DNA of 64,000 nt from Lineus longissimus (lineage: Eukaryota > Nemertea > Pilidiophora > Heteronemertea > Lineidae), in contig NC_088314.1 of the NCBI RefSeq assembly GCF_910592395.1, positions 6,076,001 through 6,140,000 on the forward strand. Reading direction: 5' to 3'. Numbering within the stretch: position 1 is the stretch's first letter; each line of letters opens with the position of its first letter. Below the pieces are notes generated by a model, which was given only the letters and a program-made list of their open reading frames with translations, was not told where the DNA came from and ran no database searches. The translations under genes were made by a program, and so were the position numbers. This document shows positions 25,301 through 37,100 of this stretch, in pieces.

Positions 25301-28300
25301 TGGGGCACCTTGTTTAGCTAGATGTTTTTACCTTCTTATAACGAGTAAGTCTACATGATAGGAGTCAGGAATAAGCTACTCATCAGATGGGGTGGAATGG
25401 AACAGAAGGATTCAAACTGAGTGATTTTGAACATTATTGGCCATTGTATTTTCTTGGTAGTATTGTAAGTTTACTTTGTTAAAAGACTGTCACTCACTTT
25501 GTTCTCCACTTTATTTCAAGGTCTACTCCAGTAAAGTCTTTCCAACAACTATTGCTAAAATTTTCGTTAAGAATTAAACAAGAATGATCCCACTAGCACT
25601 TCTACATGCATTACACCCTGGCCTCAAAACCCAAGGTAATATTTAGGACTTCTTCACAAAACATTAATTCACGTTGACTGTATGGTATTTTTATGTCCAA
25701 GAAAACAGTGGATGTGTTGATATAAAGTCAATCAAGTTTGCTAGCGAAAGTTATTGAGAGACTTTTGTGCTGTTTTCTATACCATGTTTGGCAGTATATC
25801 ATGTGCTATCGCAATGCAATACAAATTTGACTGAACAAGTTTTCAGACTAGCCAAGGCATTACTTTTTAATGATATTTGAAAACTTGAGAAATCTTAGAA
25901 CTAGACTTATCAACATAGAATCTTTGGTTCACAAACTTTTCAAAACCTGGGGCGGTAGGTGTCAAGATAAAAGTGATTTTTTATATCACATTTTATAATT
26001 GAGGACCTTTGAGACACAACAAAATTCCATCACTTGCACTAGAACACGAGCACTTGGTATTGAAATGAAAGTTATCTTAAAACTGTCGAAGGCACATGAG
26101 AGAGAGCTCTCTTACAAGAGTATCACAAATGCGGTATGTGGCTGTGGTATCCCACTCCTCCCTACAAGAAACGTCAGGTTTGCGGCAATGCTCAATATCA
26201 GCGCCCGATGCGAAAGGCAAAATTCCAGACCAAGTCGAAGCCGTGCTAGGAAATGATGTAATTCTCATTTACTTATTGAGGAATATGATTAGTTGGATCA
26301 ATGAACAACAATAAGGTATAAAATGAGGTCCGATTACGTCCTTTGTTATACAAGCCTAATTATGCCAAGTACATAGTGTACCACGGCAGAAAATCGAGAG
26401 TGTGTGAAATTAAATTTGGCCGGCCTGGCAATTGGAGGTGCCAGGCTATGCTTATATACATGTAGATCTCATGGGGAGACCAGGTCACCCAATCATTGCC
26501 CCATTTTGTACCACATCACCATGATAACGAAAAGTCCTAGGGACGAATTGTCCAGGGACGAAAAATCCTAGGGACGAATTGTCTGGGGTCTTACTGTCTG
26601 GAGACTAACTGTCCGGGGACGAAATGTACTGTTACCGATGAAGAGGGGGTGGCCCAGGTAAGGCAACATGAAAACCTAGAATATAGCTCGATGACAACAA
26701 GAAAATATTTTGCTGACCCTGTACAGCAGTGCAGGCAACCAACATCTTCTGTTTGAAGTCTGCCTAATCCATCTACTTTATAGTTAATGGCATGCATACT
26801 CAAGTATTCCTTCTTATCCCCTCATGAAGCTCAGCTGGGCATGTAACATATCAGATAACCGAACGATGTGACATTTATCAAGCACCAGTGTTACGTCTGA
26901 ACAGTGATGGCCAATACAAGTATGGCTCCTGTGCCAGCTTCAGTGTAGCACATTATGCAGAGCACCAAAAATACCAAATTTCCACTGTCATCTGAGTAAT
27001 GGAAAATCTGTTACAGCCTGGCACGCTTATTCTGTTATTACTGATGATGTCAAATGCTTTGATGGCAGGAAAACTTGGAATATAGTTCATTAAAACTGAA
27101 TTCTGTCTGATTTCCAGTTTTCCGAATTTCTTCGTGTTGATAATTTCATATAGCATTATTTGTTGTTAATTGATTAAAATGCTAGGGAGGCACTAGAAAC
27201 CAATGTATAGTTCATCACCAGCAAACCCACACGTTAGCATAGCATTGGTTCCACCGCCAATATATGGCTCCGGCTGGCCCAACTTCACGGTTTTGATAGC
27301 ATAGCCGGCATAGCACTTGTTGCCATGGCTACTGTAGACCATAGAGCAGCCTATTCCAAGCTGGTTGTTTGATGTGCGCTGGATGGTACACATCTCGGAT
27401 TAGGTTCTTGTTTTCGGAATCATTGACTCATAAGACTGACAGAATAAGTCCCCCCAAAAAGGCATATTCTGCATTCAATGATTCAAAGATGGCCACGTCA
27501 GCAACGATGACCCAGTTTGAATTATGGCGAAGACGGGAAAGATGGCTCAGTCAACAATGATGCCAAAGTCTCCAAAGATGGTCAAGACATTTCAGGCCAA
27601 AATGGTAAAGTTACATGTAGCAAAGACGAAAAAGTCAACAATGACAATCATTTGCAGATATAACATTTTCTTTCACTTCACCACTAGCCGCCCAATTTAG
27701 CCAAGTAAGGAGTCTAATGGTACTGCCAATCTCGACGAGCAGACAGATTGATGGGGTACATGTACATGTAGATCAATAACAAGGAGCCATAAATAAAGGA
27801 AATTGAGAGACCGTCTGCATCCGATTGGAAGAGCTGCCTCAGGCTGCAGAAATGATGCGTGGAGGGAGTTGTGACTTCTTCTTCAATCCAATTTTGTATT
27901 GTACACGTAGCATTTCCTTTTGTTGCACTAATAATTCTGATTTGAATATCTGTATAGTGCATGCATTGGAATTCCCTATTTTTACACCGAGAGGTTTTCC
28001 TGTTTTTCATAATGGTTTAAGCTTAAATGCGTTCGGGCTGGAATTCCTGGCTTTTTTCGAGATATCACATAGGCTCGATGTACAGTGTAACCATTTCCCA
28101 TTCTGAATGCCCACCGAAGATCACTTTGTAAAAGGCCGCTAAAGAGACGATGACCGCGTAGTGATGATGAGGTTGTAGACCTCATTTTAAGAGGGCCCGA
28201 CGGAAGAATTCACTGCCACTTTTTTACTCCAATGAGAAATGCTCTTTATTTCGTCATTCAAACTGCGGCTAATGACGCATTTTGGGAATTGGCAGTTAAT

Positions 28301-28829
28301 TGTCAAGTCATGTACCGGTAGTGGGTAACAGTAACAATATGTGTACAACAAACATGTATGGTTTACCAGTATTCTTGTATACACACCCAGGCCATGGGTA
28401 TGTGTGTAGTACTACATGTACATGTACAATTTGTATGATTCAGCAGGGAGTAATGTACACACATAACACAGTGTACATTCCAGTATTAAACAATGTATAC
28501 GCTTATGCATAACATAACACAGCGACCTCAAACCGGGGTGAAACATAATCTTTAGGAATAATAAAACGTATCAAACAGTGTTGCAAAATGTGAATTAGTT
28601 TATCAACTATACTCACTTCCTTAGCACAGTCCAACTCTTGTCTCGTCGACTCGTACTGGACCTCTAAATCTTCCAGTTGTTGTTGGAGTTGCTGTTTTTC
28701 TTCCAAAACGGCCAACCCATACTCGGCGGCCTGGACTTTCTGTTGCGCCGTTTCATTTAATTCCACTTGCAGACGCGTAATTTCACCTCTCAGCTCCTCC
28801 ACGGTACAGTCGCTATACGAATTATCCAT
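22345..28829 (-). CDS. BICD: Bicaudal-D dynein/dynactin cargo adaptor
   Basis: Coiled-coil adaptor that links cytoplasmic dynein-dynactin to cargo such as Rab6 vesicles. Two coding exons, 28829-28617 (71 codons) and 24624-22345, join in phase 0 (GTGAGT donor, TTTTCAG acceptor) to give 830 residues, the usual BICD length. The CC1 box reads [12 protein letters not shown] (Ala34, Ala35, Gly38), the dynein light-intermediate-chain binding motif. [15 protein letters not shown] and [11 protein letters not shown] are typical of the family. The cargo-binding helix is very well conserved: [13 protein letters not shown], then [20 protein letters not shown] (about 707-764). Beyond it lies an unusual 66-residue tail rich in Arg, Asn and Gly with GFNRS(D/E) repeats. 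Placing the second coding part in one 2.3-kb exon is noteworthy. Vertebrates have two paralogues, BICD1 and BICD2; a single invertebrate gene is assumed here. Confidence 0.95.
26531..26630. repeat. Short-period degenerate repeat in the BICD intron
   Basis: Units of the form GGGACGAATTGTCC recur about six times with a spacing of roughly 15-20 bp (CCTAGGGACGAATTGTC, GGGACGAAAAATCC, GGGGACGAAATGTAC). The unit is partly palindromic. It may be the end of an unidentified transposable element. Confidence 0.5.
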
Positions 28830-29230
28830 TGTTTTTAAACGAGCCCCCGCCGATTACTAAATATTTGAGGATTTTTAGCCCGGTGTCACATCGGCTTGAA
28901 GCAACGGCGGGCAGCCATGTTGCATTCTATGCAAAGTTATGGCGTCACGTGACTATTAACCTCATCGCAATTAAAAATTGCGGTAAATTCAACTTGTTGA
29001 TTTGATATGCTGATTACTCAGTGGTGACGTGTTTCGGTCCACGCCCGCATCATTTTTTTATAACCAGAAAGTGATTCAGCTGACAGTTTTCAAAATGAAA
29101 AAGTCTCCCTAGGCAGCCAATCGCGTGTCATCCAAATTTGGTCTCCTTATATATTGCCTTTATTGGCGCGTTCGATTTCTAGCGCCGCGCTTCGGCAAGC
29201 ACCGGATTTCGGGCCTTTAAGCGCATGCCC
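28830..29230 (-). promoter_or_regulatory. Upstream region of BICD (putative promoter)
   Basis: This stretch directly upstream of the BICD start codon is richer in CpG than its surroundings (GGCGCG, AGCGCCGCGC, CACGCCCGC) and contains an AGCCAATCG element (CCAAT type) near 29117. The transcription start is not determinable. The next gene on the other side, the sorting nexin, starts 2.4 kb away. Confidence 0.4.
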
Positions 29231-29252
29231 TGTATGAATCGAGCCCGAACGC

Positions 29253-29627
29253 CAGATCAGACAACCAGCTGGCAGAGGTTGGTTGTTCCATTGTCCGTCC
29301 TTGTGGATGGTACAACCAAATCAGTTGTCTTGTATCACCCTGTAGAACGCAAGTGTAGTGTTGTCGTGCACATCGCTAAAGGACCGTTTGAAGGTTGTGT
29401 CAATGTCTTCCCAACCTGACCAGATAACCAGCTGGAAGAGGTTGGTTGTTACGTGTAGGCTGTCCTGTCGTCTCCAAAGTTCATTAGCGGTAACCTTGGT
29501 GTAATTCTCAACCTGACCAGATAACCAGCTGGCAGAGGGTAGTTGTTTCAGAGTTTTTATGTTTTTTTGTGTCAAGGCCTTCACAATCTGAATAGATAAG
29601 CAGCTGGCAGACTGGGTTGATTGTTTC
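29253..29627. repeat. Dispersed-tandem repeat of a 40-bp core (4 copies)
   Basis: Cores starting near 29253, 29412, 29509 and 29583 share a pattern of CTGACCAGATAACCAGCTGG followed by CAGAGGTTGGTTGTT, with decreasing fidelity. Spacing is irregular (about 75-160 bp). The copies make a minus-strand open frame (29908-29321) look repetitive, which is an artefact of the repeat. I see no other feature between here and 31.19 kb except a T run near 29.93 kb. Confidence 0.6.
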
Positions 29628-31193
29628 GACATCCCACAGACAGAAAGATATTGGGATTTCACCAATCGCAATTGCCGTTGCCTGTAGCATGACAGAAGAC
29701 GGACAATAGTGCGATGGCCTTCATGATTTTGCTTGGGTTGGGGAGTTCCTGGGCTGATAAGGGCAGACATACATTGAGTCAGGTCAAGTATTGGGGTTGA
29801 GAAAGTGTTAGGTGTTGGTGCGTCGGCCCCGTGTTGAAATGCCGTCCAGTGCCAGTTGGTGCGTTTTTCGCTGATTTGTGCAAAATTCAACATATCACAA
29901 AAGTTCAATGGTTGACCCTCGATTTTTTTTTTTTTTTGTGTAGCGTAAGCAACTGTCTTTCATGGGAGAATGATCTCTGTAAGAATTATTCAGGAAGAAA
30001 TGTATAATATTTGGGGGTTTTCGTGATTGTCCGGCCCAATTGGCAATATTGCCATTTGGGATGGTGAACAGAGCTAGGAGCAAATGCGACGCTTATGATT
30101 TATTTAAAGAAATAAAATGCCCGATTTAACATCCTGCAGAATCAGGGGAATCGGGCTTTTCCAGAGATATACGACACAAATGGGTTGTCCTCATGCATTC
30201 ACTTTGGAAACGCATTTTAAAATAGATGTTACGTCCTGTTAATGGGGCACGTCATCATCACGTACATTTGGGAAAAACTCCCTAACGAGACCTATATCTG
30301 TTGCGCACTGGGGGCAACCGTTTAATCCGTTCTGCGCATCACGGAAGTAGACACGCCGACCAGACGAATTTTGCAAATTTTCTTGTGAAAAACTCCTGAT
30401 AACGTTGATGATAGGAAAAATAAGAACTAAAGGATTAGACCAAAGGTTAGAACTAATAAAGGTGTTGACTATCTAGTGGTTTTTAGGTCATGTCGCTCCT
30501 TTAAATGAGTGTGAAGTGATAAAGACGTTGACTTCCGGCAAGAAAAGTCAGAAAAAATGTACACTGAGGCCTATTGCTAGTGTAGTGCATGCATGCAGTG
30601 ATAAACAATGTATACAATACACCAATACAGTAGGCCTATATAGTGTATGTCCACAAAACTAACTAAGTGAACTGTCAGTCTTGGCAATTCTTTGGCCTAG
30701 ACAGGTCGAATAGTCGGATGCTGTATGATCGAGGTTCCAATTGCGATATAGATATCATTAATGATACTATCGAACAAACTTCGTACTGCACTAGGACTAC
30801 TACTAACTACTGGTACTGGTAGCCTACCACCAGGAACTTCGCCTTCGGAAGAGGGACCAGTCGGAGCAAGCCATGCCCATGGAAAGCCACAAGAAACCAT
30901 GGCAAGAGAAAGAGTTTATAGTCACATATAGGCCTATACCACATGACATGTTATTTTGTTTGTTGTGATGGCTGCTTTAATATATCTACATTTGATTTGT
31001 TGTGGCTCTGATCTGCGCCCTCTGATTGGTATGATGTCTGCTATTGTTTTCTCATCTTCATAGCGCCCCATTTTATACATTTCTTCTTTCCACATGCATC
31101 GCCACTGCCTCCAGGTTACTGATAGTGATAGTGATTCGTGATTGACAGGATTATAAACCGTCATTATTCAAACCACAATCTATTCTAGGGAAG

Positions 31194-34100
31194 ATGATGG
31201 ATCAATTTGAGCCTGTGTTCGTCTATGTGAAGGTCGGCGAACCAACAAAGAATGGCGATGTGGTCAAGTACTCCATTGTGTCACAAAAGGTATGCAGAGT
31301 AGATTGAGTGAAGAAATGATCCTTCAAATATTAGTCTTAGCCTTTAAAGATAAATTAGAAAGTCAATTTGGTAATCATGACAATTCATTTTTGATTGGAT
31401 GAAAGTTTATCTTAGAATAGTAATTTAAATGGACCCACTTTTCTCTCAGTATATTTGTCCCCTCACCTGCAGGCCTTGGTTTTATTCTTCATTCAAGCTA
31501 TAATTTCTTCATCCAGGTCACTGAGGATGAATCGACAGCAACTGTAGTTCGTCAGTATGAGGACTTTGAATGGTTACACCATTGTATGGTCACACAGAAT
31601 AACCTAGAAGGAGTCATTGTCCCGCCATTACCCCCTAAGCCTCTTGTTGATCCAAAGATTACTGAGAAACAGACCAAGGAAAAGCTTGGCAGTGATACCA
31701 AATTATTAAAGGGAGATGAGTATGAAAAAGACTCAAGAAATCTTGAAAAGTAAGTTCGTGTTGTGACATGTCATGATTGAATGTGACTTTCTCTATGGAA
31801 TTTCCTAGGACTCCTCGGGGGGAATATCACCATTTCTCATTGCTGCCTGGTGGTCTCCAGCAACGGGACCACTGCTCAAATTGAACATTGATACATAAAT
31901 GATTTACCGACCTGCAGGCTTGTCTTAGGTATCGTAACAAGGAGATCAAAATATACAGTTTATTAAGCTCATCTTGCCTTTGCCCTGACAAAGTCTATAC
32001 ATAACAGGCCAGAGGGCCCTGCGTTATTTCAGCTTGTCCATTTCATTCGCCTTCATCATTGGGCTGTTGATACCAAAAAAGTGCCGAACTTTTGTTGTGA
32101 TTTTCCTCAACTTTACTTTATCATGTCTTTTTCAGGTACCTCAAATTAGTTGTGACACACAGTGCATTTGGAACAGATGCCACTTTAGATAAATTCCTGA
32201 GGGAAACAGAAGTAAGTCAACTCTAAAGACTCCGGAGTATCTTTTTTTAAACAGGGTATTTTTCCTTAAAACCAATGGATGTAAATTTATATCATTTGAA
32301 TATCCATTCCTTGATTCAGTCGATATATGAAACTACCTCACGACGTGACTGGCAAAAATCATAGAAGATCAGTTTTAGTTTTAGTGAGATGCTACAGGTT
32401 GCAGGCAGGTGTATTGGCCTCCTTGCCACCTTAATCCATCGCCCAAGTTGTCCCTTTAAATTAAAGTTGAGGTGTTTTCATTTCAGCCGCCATGTAGGAC
32501 GAATGTGAAGAAGGGTTTCTTCAATAAAGTCACGTCGGCAGTAAATGAAGTCAGGAAGGGAGGCCATAAGGATGTTGATGAACATTTTGTCAAGGAGAAG
32601 GACTGGTTGAACGAATACTCAATTCATATCAAGAGTTCTGCCACTGTGAGTTGAAGCAGTTAATTTGCCTGATGTTTCTTATTGGTGGCATCATTGCTAC
32701 TCAAGACTCCCATGCTAGAGTGAATTTCTCTTTAGCTTAATTGGTAGAGTGAAGCTTGAAGCTTCAATAAAGTAATTCCTTGTTTCTTTTGCAGACATTC
32801 TCTAAAACAGTAAGCAACCAAGAGAGTAAGTACACTAAGCAGGAATGTTAGTTCTAGTGTCCATCCCAGTATTAACACGGTACACACCAAAAAAAGACTC
32901 CGGTTCCTGCCCAATTCGTAACCTGTGACTTGTGCCCATTGGTTTTGTTGCAAGGAGTATGTTCACCTCTTGGCTGGACTTGCGTTAATGAAGGGATTCT
33001 TGGCAAATAAATCTAAGTCCTGTGCATTAACTATGACTGAGGTCGTTTTGCCTTGCAGCGCTTCAAATATTAAGCCACCAGATGGCTGATGAATACCTTG
33101 AAATGAGAGTCCTGTTTGTCTGTGTTCATCAAGTCACAAATGGTATTTTGATTGTACATGTAATTTGTTTTTCTTCAGAATTGGCCCAGGGTTACTTGCA
33201 CCTGGCTACTGCCCTTAATCTTGGTGGAACACTTTATGATGAAGATGATGAGAACGGTCAAACAATTCACAGGTAAGGAGAGTGAAATGTTATATTGTAA
33301 ATTGCTTTGGGAAAGTTTGTTTTGGATGGAAAAGACATTTTGCATTAGAAATTTTCCGTTGAAATATCATGTGCAAGAAATTTTAAAATGGTGAAAGGAG
33401 GGATGATAGTTACTAAGACAGAATTCTAAACCAGTCAAAAGTGCTTAGAAATTGTTCTTTTTCTTGCAGATTAAGTGTTCAGCTGTCCGAAGCTTATGAG
33501 GATGCTAAGGTAATCATTTAAACTTGATTACGTCATAGTAAGGTCACTTGATGATAATTCTGTCTGGGGAGTGAAGGCTTGGACAACAAACTAGATAAAA
33601 AGTGATAATTTAGCATTGCAGGACAATAAATTCTAGTAAGAGGATTTTGGTTGTTACATGTGAGTTGACAGATACAGTTTTCCTTTAATAGTCATGTTAG
33701 TCTGGAGGTCTTATTTGATAAATACATTTCTTTATACTCCAGTGCTATTCATTCCTTATGCTCTGCTTTCTCTGCTACACATCCTTGCTATTCATGTTAT
33801 TTTATTTATCATAAGAATGTTGTAAATGTATTTGTATTGCAGCATGGTTTACTAGTGGACTGTGCCAATGATGAGTTGACTATGGGACATCAACTCGATC
33901 TTTATGCACGATTTGTTGATGCAGAGAAGGTACCGAATCATATCAATTTCATTCTTTGTACTTTTTACTTTGGTTAAAACAAGGGAAGTCACCAAGATAC
34001 TGGCATGCTACTAAGCTCACAAAAGAGTACACACATCAGATAAACGTTGAAAAGAATGGTTGGGGGAAACATCAAAGTTTGACCTTGTAACCGCTGTGAT

Positions 34101-37100
34101 TTCAGGAGATGTTATTCCGTCGTCTATGTCGTCTGATAGAGTATGAAGATGCCAACAGAGCAGTCGAGAAAGCCAAACCTCAGAAAAGACCTGCGGTATG
34201 TATAATTTCTTTCTTGACAGGTTGTTCGCCGTGAAAGCAATGTTGAGAAGTCCTCCTTCTACTGTGTTGCTCTTGAGTTTCATCATTTACCCAAAGATGG
34301 CACTTCAGTTTTTCAGAATGGCTCTAGTCTAATAGAGACTTTTGCATCTGAACTCTTACAGAATGAGTCAAATCTGTCTTACGAAATATCAGATACTTTA
34401 TTGGTGATATGGAATAATTTGGCAATAATGGCACAGAAATATCTAAACCCTCTCTTTTTGACACTGACAACCTTTCATCACTGCAGGTCAAACCATGAGT
34501 TACAACACTACCCCCCCCCCCCCCCCCTCATAGTCAATGTCAGTAATACTGTCCCCCGTAAATCGATTCGGCATTCTCATTTTGCAGTTTAATTTTGCCA
34601 AGAACCATGAGTTTGGCAATTACCTCAGTCCTGATTAGAAAATTGCTGTTTGAGATGCAATTTAAGATGCACATGCTGGGTATCACCAGGCTCTGATGTG
34701 TTTTCTAATTGACTAACCAGGGGAAGTCCGCTTTTGTAGGAATTTAAATGAGCTGGCGGTAGTCACCCTGGAGAATCAGTTTCCCAATTAACTGAGAATT
34801 TTATGTTATCTTGTTCATTCAAGGCAGACGTTCAAATTTATCATTGAGCCTGCCCTGGGTAGTGCCTGGTAGAACCAAGGGGAAATTTGTGCATCACAGA
34901 AAAAAACCTTTTTAATGAAATAATCTGTGTCTATGTGGAGAGGAAATTACCAATCTGCAACCACAATCTGGATGCATTGTGGTTTAAATGATTCGAGGAG
35001 ATTATCATTAAGATTTGTGAAGAAAAGCATCTTTGAAAATGTGTCGGACCCCTGTTGAATCCCCCCTCTTTTTGTATGAAACGCATAACTTAGTGTACAC
35101 TGGAACAATGGAATTTCATAATTATGCTTCTTCAAGAATTGGTCGGATCAGACATAAGAATTTCCTCATTTTCTGACTCGACTGGGCCCGGATCATATGC
35201 CTTGTTTACATAACTTGTAAACAACCATGATTTCCTCCGAGCCTTGTTATGTTCATTGTCATTCTCATCACTTGTCTTCACATCATCGTTATGGCCAACA
35301 TTGTCAAATTTCTCCAAGTCATGTGAATGATTTTGTGATTTGGACATAGAATTATTACATTGTAAATCATTGGAGCGAGTAATTGGTGGCGTTTCGTCTT
35401 TTGTTTCAGAGTCTGATTTATTCAACTTCTTCTTTAATTCTTCAGACTTTTTGACGTATCTTTGGGAAGATTTTTGGAGGGAAGTGTGTGACAAATCAGG
35501 TGGTTGTTTTGAGTTCGATTCAAAAGATGAATTCTGTCCCTCCGGGTTGTAACTAGGGGAGACAGCTTTTGGTGTTGAGTCAGTTAGACATGTTTCTTCA
35601 GATATATTTGAAAAATGTGGATTTTCTATCACAATTGCTGTCGTTTTAATCTTGTTTGGTGCCTCCGAAGTCGGGGAATTTGGCCCCTGGGACATTTCTT
35701 CCCCTAATTTTCTCTGACCAAAGAACATGTTGTGTTTATCACAGCCTTCCAACTCATCCAACATTGGATTAGTCTTGACAACATTCTCTTCTGGAAACTC
35801 ATAAGGTTTAAAACTGAGTAAACTTTCTTGGGGGCTAAACCCCCAATTATGCATTGTACTAGCTGAAGGTGCCAATTCAAAACTTGAGCGTCTGCTACTG
35901 CTGTTACTCCGAATAGAACACACTTCCATTGCGTCGTTCAACCGCACTGGTTTCCCGTTCAGCTGGAGTATCGGGACAGATATGTCCGTAAAGAATACGT
36001 TTGGCGTGCTCTCGCTTTGTTGTGGATTGAAATCTGGAAGCGGATTGTTCCTAATACTGCCATTCATAATAACAACACTGCCACCTATTGACCGTGCTGT
36101 ATTTGAGTTAGACGATAACTCTTTCCTAGAAACAAGAATCGGATTTTCTAAAACTACATCGTCTTCTGTCCACCGTCGGTGGTCGCGGTACAAGTGACCA
36201 TTTTCCATGGAATTCTGCGCCATCTTGTAGCGAAGTTGTAAACGCATCAGTTTTTTCTTTTGCCGCCTTTTGTAACACTGCATGGCAATGACGACTATGA
36301 TGATAAAGACAGCGGGGGCGGTGGCCCCGATTCCCAACATGATGTATGAAAATTGATCCACCGGCATCCCAAGAATCATCTTGGGAATGATCTTCGGGAT
36401 ATAAACCTCTGTTGTTGTGGTAACTGCCATCTCGCCTGACTTCTATTTTACGTCTCTGGAGTTCTGTGTTTTGTCGAAATTACTGAAAGGTACAAAAAAT
36501 GAACAAAGTAATGCATTGATTTTAAAACTTAGATGACAATTGAAGAGATTTTCTTTGTATTTTGTCTTTTCTATGGGGTGTGGTATTCCCAAGCTGAAAT
36601 ACAATGGAAATAAAAACGTTGGGCTACTTTAATGTCCCTAAAGTGGGGAGTTTCTATTACCGGATGAAGAGACTTTGTACTGGAAAATATGCAAATTGAT
36701 TAATTCTGTGCGGCAGAATTATGGTTTTTCAGCCGGTAGCTGTTTTATGAGAGAACAAATCAACTCAGTCCTGTATTAAGCATGTATACACAAGTTCCCA
36801 TAGTGACAGTTCTAAAATAACACATCGGAATTTTGTCGCGAGTCAGATATATACATGATATATATCATTTATTATCAGAAATTGAAATGGCCCAATTTTA
36901 TTTTAGATTATTTGCAAAACCACAAAACCATCGTGCAAATCACCTTATTCTTATTGTAAACTCAAATTATCTTCATGTGGCCATTAGTTGCCATGGAAAT
37001 ACAGTAGTTATTAGCAGGATATTCTTGCTGCAGGTAGCACTTCTTGTCATCGTTGTGGGTTTGCAATTGGTGGGTGGTTCTGACTGCTTCAGGCAAATCT

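Noticed and set aside
29253-29627. CRISPR-like array of short repeats with spacers
   Set aside because: Eukaryotic context, irregular spacing, diverged repeats and no cas genes; it is a degenerate minisatellite.
29321-29908. 195-codon minus-strand open frame
   Set aside because: It runs through the four-copy 40-bp repeat, the encoded peptide is merely repetitive (WLSGQVE/LVIWSGWED variants), and it matches no family. It is treated as chance openness in a repeat.
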